In this document: positions 34,599 to 42,056 of the stretch, piece after piece | How the letters are laid out: each line of letters opens with the position of its first letter | Numbering within the stretch: position 1 is the stretch's first letter | Source of the DNA: AM-1111 sp046302135 | Lineage (GTDB): Bacteria; Bacteroidota; Bacteroidia; B-17B0; Aurantibacillaceae | Direction: 5' to 3' | Assembly: GCA_046302135.1 (NCBI GenBank) | Contig: JBKCIQ010000132.1 | Coordinates: 1-47,808 of the forward strand | DNA length: 47,808 bases | The notes under the pieces: generated by a model | Databases searched by the model: none | The model's input: only the letters and a program-made list of their open reading frames with translations | What the model was told of the DNA's origin: nothing | Program-made: the position numbers and the translations under genes

Positions 34599-37048
34599 AA
34601 ATCAACCTTTACATAAAACAGCGGAAGGAAACCTAACTGATAATTTTTTACATAAGGATTAGCCTGCGGATTTGTTGGGTCAGGAGAATAAGATAGTGCA
34701 AGTACATTTTTCTGATTGGTAATGTTCACAAGGTCTAGTGCAATTTCCCAACTGGTTCTTTTGCCATTTATCTTGTAAGCAATACGTAAATCCGTTCTGA
34801 AATAGTCTTCAAACTGACGAATGTTTGTAGCACTGTCCAGCGGCACTATATCCATAATTCTATTACTTTTCATAGTATCAACATCAGAATACAATCTACC
34901 ACCGGCATAAGTTAATTTAAAGCCGATGTTGATGTTACTTTTTTTCTTTTTCCCGATGTCGTATTCTACCCCTGCGAGAAGGTTGGTTGCGAATCTTCCA
35001 TTGTAATCTGTGTTGTTCTCTACACCATTGCTTCCCTTATATTTACTGTTGTACAAAGATCCGCTGAAAAGGAAGAAGTAATGGTTGCTAAATAATTTTT
35101 CAACTGTTAGCTCAAGCCCATAATTGTAACCTGTTCCTTTATTAACCATATCATATACGGGGAAAAATCTTGAAAAACTGGCACCCCTGTTAAGCATAGA
35201 TACTGCCGAGGGAACTGTGTAAACCGGTATGTTCCATAAGTACTGGTAATAAGTTTCAAATTTGAAACGCAGATTTTTTTGAGGGAAATAATCATAACCT
35301 AAAACCACATGCTGGCTTTTGCTGAAATCAAGATTTCTGTTGGCTTGTTTACCATCGGTGTTAGCTGTAATTATGCCATTATTGTTTAAACTATCCGGAG
35401 CCGCAAAATAAATATAAGTTGGTTGCATCTGGCTGTGAGTTCCCAAGCCCGCACTAAACATGTTTTTATCATTAGGCGAGTATTTTATACCTACCCTTGG
35501 CTCTACACTTACAGAATTATTAAGGCTCATCCATTGTGAATGTACACCTGCATTAAGTATGCACTTCCCGAATTTATAAGTGTAATTAAAGTATGGTTGA
35601 GCAACAAGAAAAGTTTCTTTTGCATTTACGCGAACTTTCCATGGTTTTGCATTAATCGAGTCAGGGTTTGTTTCATAAACTGAATTCATTTTCACACTAT
35701 CATAAAGTCCAACTAAGTACTGATTAAGAAAAAAACCGGTTTTGAAGCTGTTTCTTGCATTGATTTTTTTCTTGATAAATGAAGCTAAAGTGATTTTTGA
35801 TTCGGTGAAATCTCCAGTCAGGATGTGTGGTAGTCCATAGGTCTTAAATGTTGAGTCTCGTAAAATCAAATAGTGATCAGGTTTAATAAACTGAGACGAA
35901 AACGCAAGTGAAGTTTTAAGAAGTGTTTTTTCACTTATAGAAATAACATGATTTAATATTGCCACACCCATGTTGGTATTGAAGATTTGATTTCGATTCT
36001 GATCTCCGTACAATTCCTCAGGTCTTTTGGTTAACGTATCAAGAATAATTGAAATGGAACTTAAGCCACCAATTCCACTGAGTGAGAATGTTCCTGCTTT
36101 TTTGGTTGGGAAATTCAATCTGAAACCCACATCTTGATACTTTGGAACAGCACTCGTTCCCAATTTGAAGTTGAGCCCTTGCAAGTAATCAAGTGTACTG
36201 TATCTGTAGTTTATTAAATAACTGCTTCCACTGCTTTTTGAAATTGGTCCTTCCAACCCTATTTCAGTACCAAGAATACCAAATTGAAAACTGCGTTCAT
36301 GTTTTTGGTTGTTTCCGCTTCTCATTTTCAGGTCAAAAACTCCCCCAAGGGCGTTTCCGTAAAAGGAGGGAAAAGCCCCTGTAAAAAATTCAGAGTTGGC
36401 CAAATACTTATTGTTGATGATGGATACAGGTCCGCCCGCACTACCCGAAATTGCAAAGTGATTAGGATTTGGGATATCGATTTCTTCCAGTCTCCATAAA
36501 ATTCCGCTTGGAGAATTTCCTCTAACAACTATATCATTTCTTGAGTCATTACTTCCTTGAACGCCCGCAAAATTACTCGCCATACGCGCAGGATCACTTC
36601 TTGAACCAGGATAACGATCTGTTTCTTCTATGCTGAATAGCTTGGTACTAACACTACTCATATCGTTGAATGAACCCTTCTCTTCTGCCACAACCTTCAC
36701 TTCTTCAAGGGTCATTGCTTCCTCTTCCATCTCAACTGTCAATACACTCTCTTTGCCTGAAACCACAATAATATCAGATGCTGCCCAGGTTTTATAACCA
36801 GTGAACGAAAAAATAAAGCTCCGTCTCCCCACAGGCACTCCTGAAATTTTGAAATTTCCATTTAAATCGGTGGCAGAGGATAACTTGCCCGAGCTATCTG
36901 CAGACATTCTAACTATTACACCGGTGAGCGGGAAGCCGGATTCCTTATCCGTAACTGTACCCCTAACTGTCTGTACTAAGGGTTGTGCAATGATCCATCC
37001 ATTTAAAAAAATAAATGTTAAAAATGTAGTAATGAGTTTATTGTTCAT
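34595..37048 (-). CDS. TonB-dependent receptor with carboxypeptidase-regulatory-like domain
   Basis: The product is an outer-membrane receptor of about 817 residues. After the signal peptide, a CarboxypepD_reg-like domain spans about residues 20-105 (TVRGTVTDKESGFPLTGVIV). A plug domain follows (TDRYPGSRSDPARMASNFAG, GVQGSNDSRNDIVVRGNSPSG, with NPNHFAISGSAGGPVSI), then a 22-strand-like barrel ending VDLVNITNQKNVLAL to FYVKVDF. Such receptors import metal-siderophores, vitamins or oligomers using TonB energy. No SusD-like partner is adjacent, so it is not a standard polysaccharide utilisation pair. I chose ATG 37048 because the promoter -7 box overlaps the upstream ATG at 37075. Confidence 0.93.
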   Translation of the reverse strand: MNNKLITTFLTFIFLNGWIIAQPLVQTVRGTVTDKESGFPLTGVIVRMSADSSGKLSSATDLNGNFKISGVPVGRRSFIFSFTGYKTWAASDIIVVSGKESVLTVEMEEEAMTLEEVKVVAEEKGSFNDMSSVSTKLFSIEETDRYPGSRSDPARMASNFAGVQGSNDSRNDIVVRGNSPSGILWRLEEIDIPNPNHFAISGSAGGPVSIINNKYLANSEFFTGAFPSFYGNALGGVFDLKMRSGNNQKHERSFQFGILGTEIGLEGPISKSSGSSYLINYRYSTLDYLQGLNFKLGTSAVPKYQDVGFRLNFPTKKAGTFSLSGIGGLSSISIILDTLTKRPEELYGDQNRNQIFNTNMGVAILNHVISISEKTLLKTSLAFSSQFIKPDHYLILRDSTFKTYGLPHILTGDFTESKITLASFIKKKINARNSFKTGFFLNQYLVGLYDSVKMNSVYETNPDSINAKPWKVRVNAKETFLVAQPYFNYTYKFGKCILNAGVHSQWMSLNNSVSVEPRVGIKYSPNDKNMFSAGLGTHSQMQPTYIYFAAPDSLNNNGIITANTDGKQANRNLDFSKSQHVVLGYDYFPQKNLRFKFETYYQYLWNIPVYTVPSAVSMLNRGASFSRFFPVYDMVNKGTGYNYGLELTVEKLFSNHYFFLFSGSLYNSKYKGSNGVENNTDYNGRFATNLLAGVEYDIGKKKKSNINIGFKLTYAGGRLYSDVDTMKSNRIMDIVPLDSATNIRQFEDYFRTDLRIAYKINGKRTSWEIALDLVNITNQKNVLALSYSPDPTNPQANPYVKNYQLGFLPLFYVKVDF

Positions 37049-37072
37049 ATACGAAGCAGTTGGGTTAGGATT

Positions 37073-37102
37073 CAAAAGTAACTTTTTTTAAGAAAATGCC
37101 AA
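37073..37102 (-). promoter_or_regulatory. Promoter of the TonB-dependent receptor gene
   Basis: On the minus strand TTG (37102-37100) and TACTTTTG (37080-37073) are 19 bases apart. The expected transcript start, about seven bases downstream, lies after the possible ATG at 37075, so it supports translation from 37048. Confidence 0.7.
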
Positions 37103-37129
37103 TACCTGAAAACTTTTTGATTATAGCAT

Positions 37130-37159
37130 TTTGTTAAAGCAAAAAATCTTTCAACTTTG
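37130..37159 (+). promoter_or_regulatory. Promoter of the DUF3127 gene
   Basis: TTTG (37130-37133) and CAACTTTG (37152-37159) are 18 bases apart. The -7 box has one mismatch to TAnnTTTG. It is 26 bases before the DUF3127 start, and lies back to back with the receptor promoter. Confidence 0.6.
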
Positions 37160-37185
37160 CAGTATAATTACATAATCTATTTTAT

Positions 37186-37581
37186 ATGCTAAACGTAAAG
37201 GGAAAGCTTAAGCTAAAAAACAATGAAGTTCAGGTAAATGAGCGCTTCAGAAAACGTGAATTTGTTCTAACTATTGATGCGAATTCTCAATATCCGCAAC
37301 ACGTACAATTTCAACTTACTCAAGATAAATGCGGTCTTCTTAATGAATTTAACCCGGGTGATGAGATGAATGTGTTTTTTAATCTTAGAGGAAGAGAGTG
37401 GGTTAAAGACGATCAGGTAAAATATTTCAACTCGCTGGATGTTTGGAAAATTGAAACGGTTTCTAATGCAACAAATGCCGGTGGCGGAGATACAAATAAA
37501 AATGTATCAGTAACATTTGATAAAGGAACAAGCCCGGTCATGCCGGATTTTTCCGGGGGATCCGACGACCTTCCGTTTTAA
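37186..37581 (+). CDS. DUF3127 OB-fold protein with SSB-like acidic tip
   Basis: This 131-residue soluble protein belongs to DUF3127, a Bacteroidota family resembling an OB-fold single-strand-binding module. Visible blocks are FRKREFVLTIDANSQYP, QFQLTQDKCGLLNEFNPGD, FFNLRGREWVKDDQVKYF and SLDVWKIE. A flexible Gly/Asn-rich linker leads to the C-terminal GGSDDLPF. That tip resembles the DDIPF end of bacterial SSB, which docks replication and repair enzymes. It may therefore contact SSB-interacting partners. It forms a single-gene unit between its own promoter and the terminator at 37594. Confidence 0.85.
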   Translation: MLNVKGKLKLKNNEVQVNERFRKREFVLTIDANSQYPQHVQFQLTQDKCGLLNEFNPGDEMNVFFNLRGREWVKDDQVKYFNSLDVWKIETVSNATNAGGGDTNKNVSVTFDKGTSPVMPDFSGGSDDLPF

Positions 37582-37593
37582 AACCTAAAAATT

Positions 37594-37619
37594 AAAATCC
37601 CGCAACAGCGGGATTTTTT
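37594..37619 (+). terminator. Intrinsic terminator after DUF3127
   Basis: AAAATCCCGC (37594-37603) pairs perfectly with GCGGGATTTT (37608-37617) around AACA, followed by more T. It lies 12 bases after the stop codon and abuts the promoter of the next gene. Confidence 0.9.
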
Positions 37620-37636
37620 GTTTGAATACAATTCGC

Positions 37637-37644
37637 TAATTTTG
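37637..37644 (+). promoter_or_regulatory. -7 promoter box of the DUF4476 gene
   Basis: TAATTTTG is a perfect TAnnTTTG 17 bases before the ATG at 37662. The TTTG candidates upstream (37617-37624) overlap the tail of the terminator, so the leader is very short and the spacing slightly short. Confidence 0.5.
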
Positions 37645-37661
37645 GAAGCAAACAAAATATT

Positions 37662-38879
37662 ATGAAAAAAATATCTGCTACTTTAATTGTTTTTTTTGCC
37701 TACGTATTTATTTTAAATGCACAGAATAATAACTCAATAACTGTGTTTACCGAGGGCGGAGAAAGATTCTTCTTGATTATAAATGGGATAAAACAAAACG
37801 CAAATGCAGAGACTAGTGTTAAGGTTTCCGGCATTAATGGGCAACAGGTAAAAGCAAAGGTAATATTTGAACAAAAAGGTATTCCTGATTGCGACAAAAC
37901 TATCCCTATGATGTGGGCTGCGGAGGATTTGAGTAATACCGAGTTTGTTTTCTCAATTAAAAAAAATAGAAAAGGACAATACAAATGGGAGTATGTTAGT
38001 CATGCGCCGATTCAAGGAGCTACAACAAACACCAACCAAAACATAAACTCAAATCAAGTTAATAATAATCAGAATCAACAGCAGAACTTCAATAGTAATA
38101 ATAACTCCAACTACAACAGCAATCAGAATTCCATTAATCAAAACACCAATGTTAATGGTAATCAGAATTCAATTACTACCACAACAACTTCAACTACTAC
38201 TACAAATAACGGGACAGGCAACGGAAATTCCGGAGTTGGAATCAATATAGGGTTCAACGGAACTGGAATTAATATGAACATGAATGTAAATGATGGGAGT
38301 ATGGGAAATAATGTAAATACAACCACCACAACCACCACAACTTCATATACCACTACCAATACAAGTAATGGTGTTACGCAGACCAACACTGGAACAAACG
38401 TTCAGACAAACGCCAATGGTTCTAATATCAACATGAATACCAATATGAATGGAATGAATGGGCAGAATTCAAATTTCAATAGCAACACTAATTTTAATTC
38501 CAGCAACACAAACAACACCACTAATAATTCTAATTTCAATAACAATTCAAACCAAAATAATTTTAATAACAACAATGCAGGGTGCTTTAACGCCATGTCT
38601 GCCGCTGAATTTAATGATGCCAAAAAATCAATTCAATCTAAACCATTCGATGATACTAAATTAAAAATTGCAAAGCAGGTTGCCGACAATAATTGCCTCT
38701 CTGTAGAGCAAATTAAAGGTGTGATAGCATTATTTTCTTTTGAGGACAATAAGCTAGATTTTGCAAAATACGCTTATGATCGTTGTACAGAAAAGCGCAA
38801 TTATTATAAGGTTGGTGATGTATTCACATTTGATTCCAATGTTCAGGAGTTAAATGATTATATCGATAGTAAAAAGTAA
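37662..38879 (+). CDS. Exported DUF4476 protein with long Asn/Thr-rich linker
   Basis: This 405-residue protein has a signal peptide (ISATLIVFFAYVFILNAQ). A small N-terminal beta domain follows (NNNSITVFTEGGERFFLIING to about residue 110). Next is a very low-complexity region at about residues 118-307 made of Asn, Thr, Ser, Gln and Gly (for example QNQQQNFNSNNNSNYNSNQ and runs of TTTTTTT). The C-terminal about 95 residues (CFNAMSAAEFNDAKKSIQ to DYIDSKK) are the DUF4476 domain, an all-helical module common in Bacteroidota exported proteins. Together they give a 'domain - flexible linker - domain' form suited to the periplasm or cell surface. The function is unknown. Confidence 0.82.
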   Translation: MKKISATLIVFFAYVFILNAQNNNSITVFTEGGERFFLIINGIKQNANAETSVKVSGINGQQVKAKVIFEQKGIPDCDKTIPMMWAAEDLSNTEFVFSIKKNRKGQYKWEYVSHAPIQGATTNTNQNINSNQVNNNQNQQQNFNSNNNSNYNSNQNSINQNTNVNGNQNSITTTTTSTTTTNNGTGNGNSGVGINIGFNGTGINMNMNVNDGSMGNNVNTTTTTTTTSYTTTNTSNGVTQTNTGTNVQTNANGSNINMNTNMNGMNGQNSNFNSNTNFNSSNTNNTTNNSNFNNNSNQNNFNNNNAGCFNAMSAAEFNDAKKSIQSKPFDDTKLKIAKQVADNNCLSVEQIKGVIALFSFEDNKLDFAKYAYDRCTEKRNYYKVGDVFTFDSNVQELNDYIDSKK

Positions 38880-38912
38880 TCAAACCAATTAATTTAGATT
38901 AATTTTTATAAT

Positions 38913-38933
38913 TCTCGTCATGATCTGACGAGA
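38913..38933. repeat. Perfect inverted repeat downstream of the DUF4476 gene
   Basis: TCTCGTCA (38913-38920) pairs perfectly with TGACGAGA (38926-38933) around TGATC. No T-run follows on either strand, so it is a poor intrinsic terminator. It could be an operator or an RNA 3' stem; it lies 37 bases before the next gene. Confidence 0.5.
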
Positions 38934-38969
38934 CTTATCTTCTGTTTCCATGGCTTTTTAATTTTTAAA

Positions 38970-40781
38970 TTGGTTCAACGCATTTCTGTCTTGAAACAAA
39001 AGCCCTTTTTTGGTTTGATCTTATTGCTTTTTTCAACACCAATAATTTTGGCTCAACAAAATGACAGCTTACATCTGTACTCAAGAATTAAAAAAATTGC
39101 AGCTAAAAGAAAGTTTACCAAATTGATTTTTAGTTCAATTTTTTCAAATCCGGCTATTAGTGGCGAAAAAAAAGAAATCACAGACAACATTATAAAACAT
39201 GAGGGATGCATTATTCGAAAAATAAAAATTTCCGTTTATGACCCTTATCCTTCTAAGGACACCATAATTCAAGAAAGGGGATTGAGATTTTTTCAGAGAA
39301 CAATTAACAGATTTCATTTCAGTACCAAGAAATGGGTCATTCAAAATAAATTATTATTTAATGCAGGAAAGCCTTTATTAGCTCTGGAAATTACGGAAAG
39401 TGAGCGTGCTTTGAGGCAAACAGCATACGTTAACGATGCATCCATAATTGTTGAACCAATCATTGATTCAGACAGTGTAGATGTTTTGGTTGAGGTTAAT
39501 GATAAATGGGCTGTGACTTTACCTGTAGAAATTAAAACAACCGAAAAAGCATACTTTGCATTAAGGAATAAAAATCTTTTGGGCTTGGGTCAGTATTTTG
39601 AACAAACTATAGATATAGATTTAAATGGAAAAAATATTTTTTTTAGTCGCTATAATATTGATAATCTTAGAAACTCATATATCTCTACCAATATTTATTA
39701 CAGAAATGATGCAGGTTATTCTACTGCCGGATTAGAGTTTATCCGACCTTCATTTTCTACTTTGATTAAATGGTCTGGCGGGTTACTTGCAGAAAAAAAT
39801 ATAGGAATGAAAGAATTTGAATTAAACGAGACTCAGAAAAAGTATTTTCCATTGGAGTATACATATTATGACACTTGGGTAGTTCGACGATTTCCTATTA
39901 AAAATTCTAATGAGTTAATTGGGAATACCGGTATAAGTTTAGGGTCACGAGTGTTTGCAAGAGATTTTCAATTAAGACCACAGGACGTAAACAAAATCAA
40001 TTCGGACATCTATTTTAAGAGTGGATATTTGTCGGTAATTAATTATTACAATCAGCGCTTTTATAAAGAAAAATATATCTACAGATTCGGATCCTTTGAA
40101 GATGTACCCTGTGGTATGATTTTACAGTTTACAAATGGAATAATAAAGCAAGAATATCAGCAGAGTAAAAATTACCTTTCCATTTTCTTTAGAACCGCGA
40201 GTAATTTTAATTTTGGTTATTTGAGCTGTTCGGTATTATTGGCAACTTATTACGCTAAAAATTTTACCAACGAAGTTTTTTTTCGAAACACAATTTATTT
40301 TTTTAGTAAGCTGATTGCCTTGAAAACCTGGAGTATGAGGCAATTTTTACATTTCGATTTCTCACAGGATTTAAACAAAAATTTAAGCAAAAAAATTCTT
40401 TTAAGACCCTCAGATCTGTATAGTTTCCCTTTCGATAATTATTCTGTAAATGCGAAATCAACTCTCAATTTTGAGACTGTTATGTACACTCCTTATCAAT
40501 GGATAGGGTTTAAATTTGCTCCTGTTTTGATGCTCGGGAGTGCAGTATTTCAATATCAGACAGAAGCAAATAGTAGTAGGTCAAAAGTTTTTCATGCTCT
40601 CGCTTTGGGAATTTTGTTTCGAAATGAAAATTTGATCAACAGCACATTTCAAATCTCAGTAGGGTATTATCCTGTACAAAATGAGGGTAAAAACCAAAAG
40701 TTTGTCATCGGTTCTGTTGCAAGTTTTACCCTACGTGTGAATGGTTTTTCCGTTTTCAAACCAGAGTTCGTCGATTATTGA
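38970..40781 (+). CDS. POTRA/beta-barrel-like outer-membrane protein (BamA/TamA-like)
   Basis: This exported protein of about 600 residues has a hydrophobic signal segment (FFGLILLLFSTPIILAQ). Residues about 75-195 have the rhythm of one or more POTRA-type domains (GCIIRKIKISVYDPYP, LLFNAGKPLLALEITESERALRQ, DVLVEVNDKWAVTL). The rest reads as antiparallel strands of an outer-membrane barrel, with the last segment SFTLRVNGFSVFKPEFVDY. This layout recalls BamA/TamA and Bacteroidota 'surface antigen' proteins, but the family signature is weak and the true BamA is larger (four to five POTRA). Start TTG 38970 or TTG 38991 cannot be separated. Confidence 0.6.
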   Translation: MVQRISVLKQKPFFGLILLLFSTPIILAQQNDSLHLYSRIKKIAAKRKFTKLIFSSIFSNPAISGEKKEITDNIIKHEGCIIRKIKISVYDPYPSKDTIIQERGLRFFQRTINRFHFSTKKWVIQNKLLFNAGKPLLALEITESERALRQTAYVNDASIIVEPIIDSDSVDVLVEVNDKWAVTLPVEIKTTEKAYFALRNKNLLGLGQYFEQTIDIDLNGKNIFFSRYNIDNLRNSYISTNIYYRNDAGYSTAGLEFIRPSFSTLIKWSGGLLAEKNIGMKEFELNETQKKYFPLEYTYYDTWVVRRFPIKNSNELIGNTGISLGSRVFARDFQLRPQDVNKINSDIYFKSGYLSVINYYNQRFYKEKYIYRFGSFEDVPCGMILQFTNGIIKQEYQQSKNYLSIFFRTASNFNFGYLSCSVLLATYYAKNFTNEVFFRNTIYFFSKLIALKTWSMRQFLHFDFSQDLNKNLSKKILLRPSDLYSFPFDNYSVNAKSTLNFETVMYTPYQWIGFKFAPVLMLGSAVFQYQTEANSSRSKVFHALALGILFRNENLINSTFQISVGYYPVQNEGKNQKFVIGSVASFTLRVNGFSVFKPEFVDY

Positions 40782-40859
40782 TTTTCACATAAAAAAATTT
40801 ATCTGTATAAAAAGCCATTCAAAATTATTTTATGGCTTGGAGCTTGTTAACCTTTACTC

Positions 40860-41132
40860 ATGAGATTAGTTAAACTATTTTTTATTTTAGGATTTTTCGT
40901 TTCAGGTTATTTGAAGGCCCAATTGGCGGGTGATGCTTTTTCCGTTTTTACAGACGAAAATTTCAAGGGGAGACATGAATTGAGAAAAATCAGTAGAAGT
41001 TTTAAAAAGGTTCGAAAACGGGAATCGTTCATCAGTAGAAAATATGGAGCAAGGGCAGCTCAAAGATTTATTAAAAAAAAACGTAAAAGACTACCGCATG
41101 TAAAACGTGAAAGGTGGGTTAGAATTTCTTAA
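40860..41132 (+). CDS. Tiny, highly basic exported protein
   Basis: This 90-residue product has an N-terminal signal peptide (LVKLFFILGFFVSGYLKAQ). The mature part of about 70 residues has over 25 Lys/Arg against few acidic residues (KISRSFKKVRKRES, FIKKKRKRLPHVKRE). I do not recognise it. Such proteins may bind LPS, DNA or peptidoglycan in the periplasm. The gene is 78 bases after the barrel-protein gene and 39 bases before the desaturase gene, on the same strand. Confidence 0.6.
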   Translation: MRLVKLFFILGFFVSGYLKAQLAGDAFSVFTDENFKGRHELRKISRSFKKVRKRESFISRKYGARAAQRFIKKKRKRLPHVKRERWVRIS

Positions 41133-41171
41133 ATTTTTTATAAAAAAGATGTAAAATATTAATTTTGCATC

Positions 41172-42050
41172 ATGTTCGAAGAATTTCGTGAGGCGGTGTT
41201 GGTTTTGGTCTCTGCACCAATTTATACTGTTGTTATTGGGTTGGAAATTTTATTTTCTTATCTGCACAATCACAAAACCTACACTACGCGCGGAACAATT
41301 GAGAATATTTATCTCATGTTACTTAATATGAGCCTTGATTTGCTGATGAGGTTTTTATGTCTGTTGGTGCTAAATTTCTTTTTCAGATTTCATGTTATTG
41401 AAATTAAAACTCCGTTAGTTTATTGGCTTTTACTTTTAATCGGGCAAGATTTTTTGTTTTATCTGCTTCACACCGCCGATCATTATTGCAGGTTTTTTTG
41501 GGCTGTTCATGTTACACATCATTCCTCTGAGGAATTCAATTTAAGTGTAGGTTTTCGTTCCTCTGTCTTTCAGCCACTCTACAGGTTCATTTATTTTATC
41601 CCCCTCTCTCTTTGTGGGTTTAACGGAAAGGATATAATGTTTATGTACAGTGCTACTCAGATATATGGTATTCTTATTCATACAAAGTACATCGGAAAGC
41701 TTGGATTTCTCGAATTTTTCCTTTCAACTCCGTCGCATCACAGAGTACATCATGGAAGTAATGTGCCTTATCTAGATAGAAATATGGGAATGGTTTTCAT
41801 TTTCTGGGACAGGATATTTGGCACTTTTACAGAGGAAAAAGAAGAAGTTAGATATGGATTAACAGAAAATATTAAATCTCATAATCCTGGTAATGTAGTT
41901 TTTCATGAATGGAAATCTATTTGGAATGATGTAAAAAAATCGAAAAAAATTAAGGACAAATTAATGTACATTTTTGGGCCACCCGGATGGAGCCATGATG
42001 GATCGAAGAAAACGTCAGTTCAGTTGAGACAGGAGCTGATGAGAAAGTGA
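41172..42050 (+). CDS. Sterol desaturase / fatty acid hydroxylase superfamily enzyme
   Basis: This 292-residue integral membrane di-iron enzyme has the eight-histidine signature: HTADH (100-104), HVTHH (113-117) and SHHRVHHG (188-195), with four to five hydrophobic segments around it. Members insert oxygen into or desaturate lipids, sterols or carotenoids. In Bacteroidota they are often labelled 'sterol desaturase' without sterols being present. A lipid hydroxylation such as on carotenoids or ornithine lipids is more plausible. The C-terminal region continues with GPPGWSHDGSKKTS, common in this subgroup. The gene ends seven bases before the convergent 42057 gene. Confidence 0.9.
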   Translation: MFEEFREAVLVLVSAPIYTVVIGLEILFSYLHNHKTYTTRGTIENIYLMLLNMSLDLLMRFLCLLVLNFFFRFHVIEIKTPLVYWLLLLIGQDFLFYLLHTADHYCRFFWAVHVTHHSSEEFNLSVGFRSSVFQPLYRFIYFIPLSLCGFNGKDIMFMYSATQIYGILIHTKYIGKLGFLEFFLSTPSHHRVHHGSNVPYLDRNMGMVFIFWDRIFGTFTEEKEEVRYGLTENIKSHNPGNVVFHEWKSIWNDVKKSKKIKDKLMYIFGPPGWSHDGSKKTSVQLRQELMRK

Positions 42051-42056
42051 TTTACC

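Noticed and set aside
34595..37048. SusC/SusD polysaccharide utilisation locus
   Set aside because: Only a TonB-dependent receptor is present; no SusD-like lipoprotein, glycoside hydrolase or hybrid sensor is adjacent.
38162..38623. Antisense frames rich in Val and Leu across the DUF4476 gene
   Set aside because: They are the reverse complement of the Asn/Thr-rich linker (aac/aca read as gtt/tgt), not separate genes.
40812..40838. AAGCCAT / ATGGCTT stem before the small basic protein gene
   Set aside because: The loop is 13 bases and the only T-run is on the minus strand, away from both plus-strand neighbours; too weak to call a terminator.
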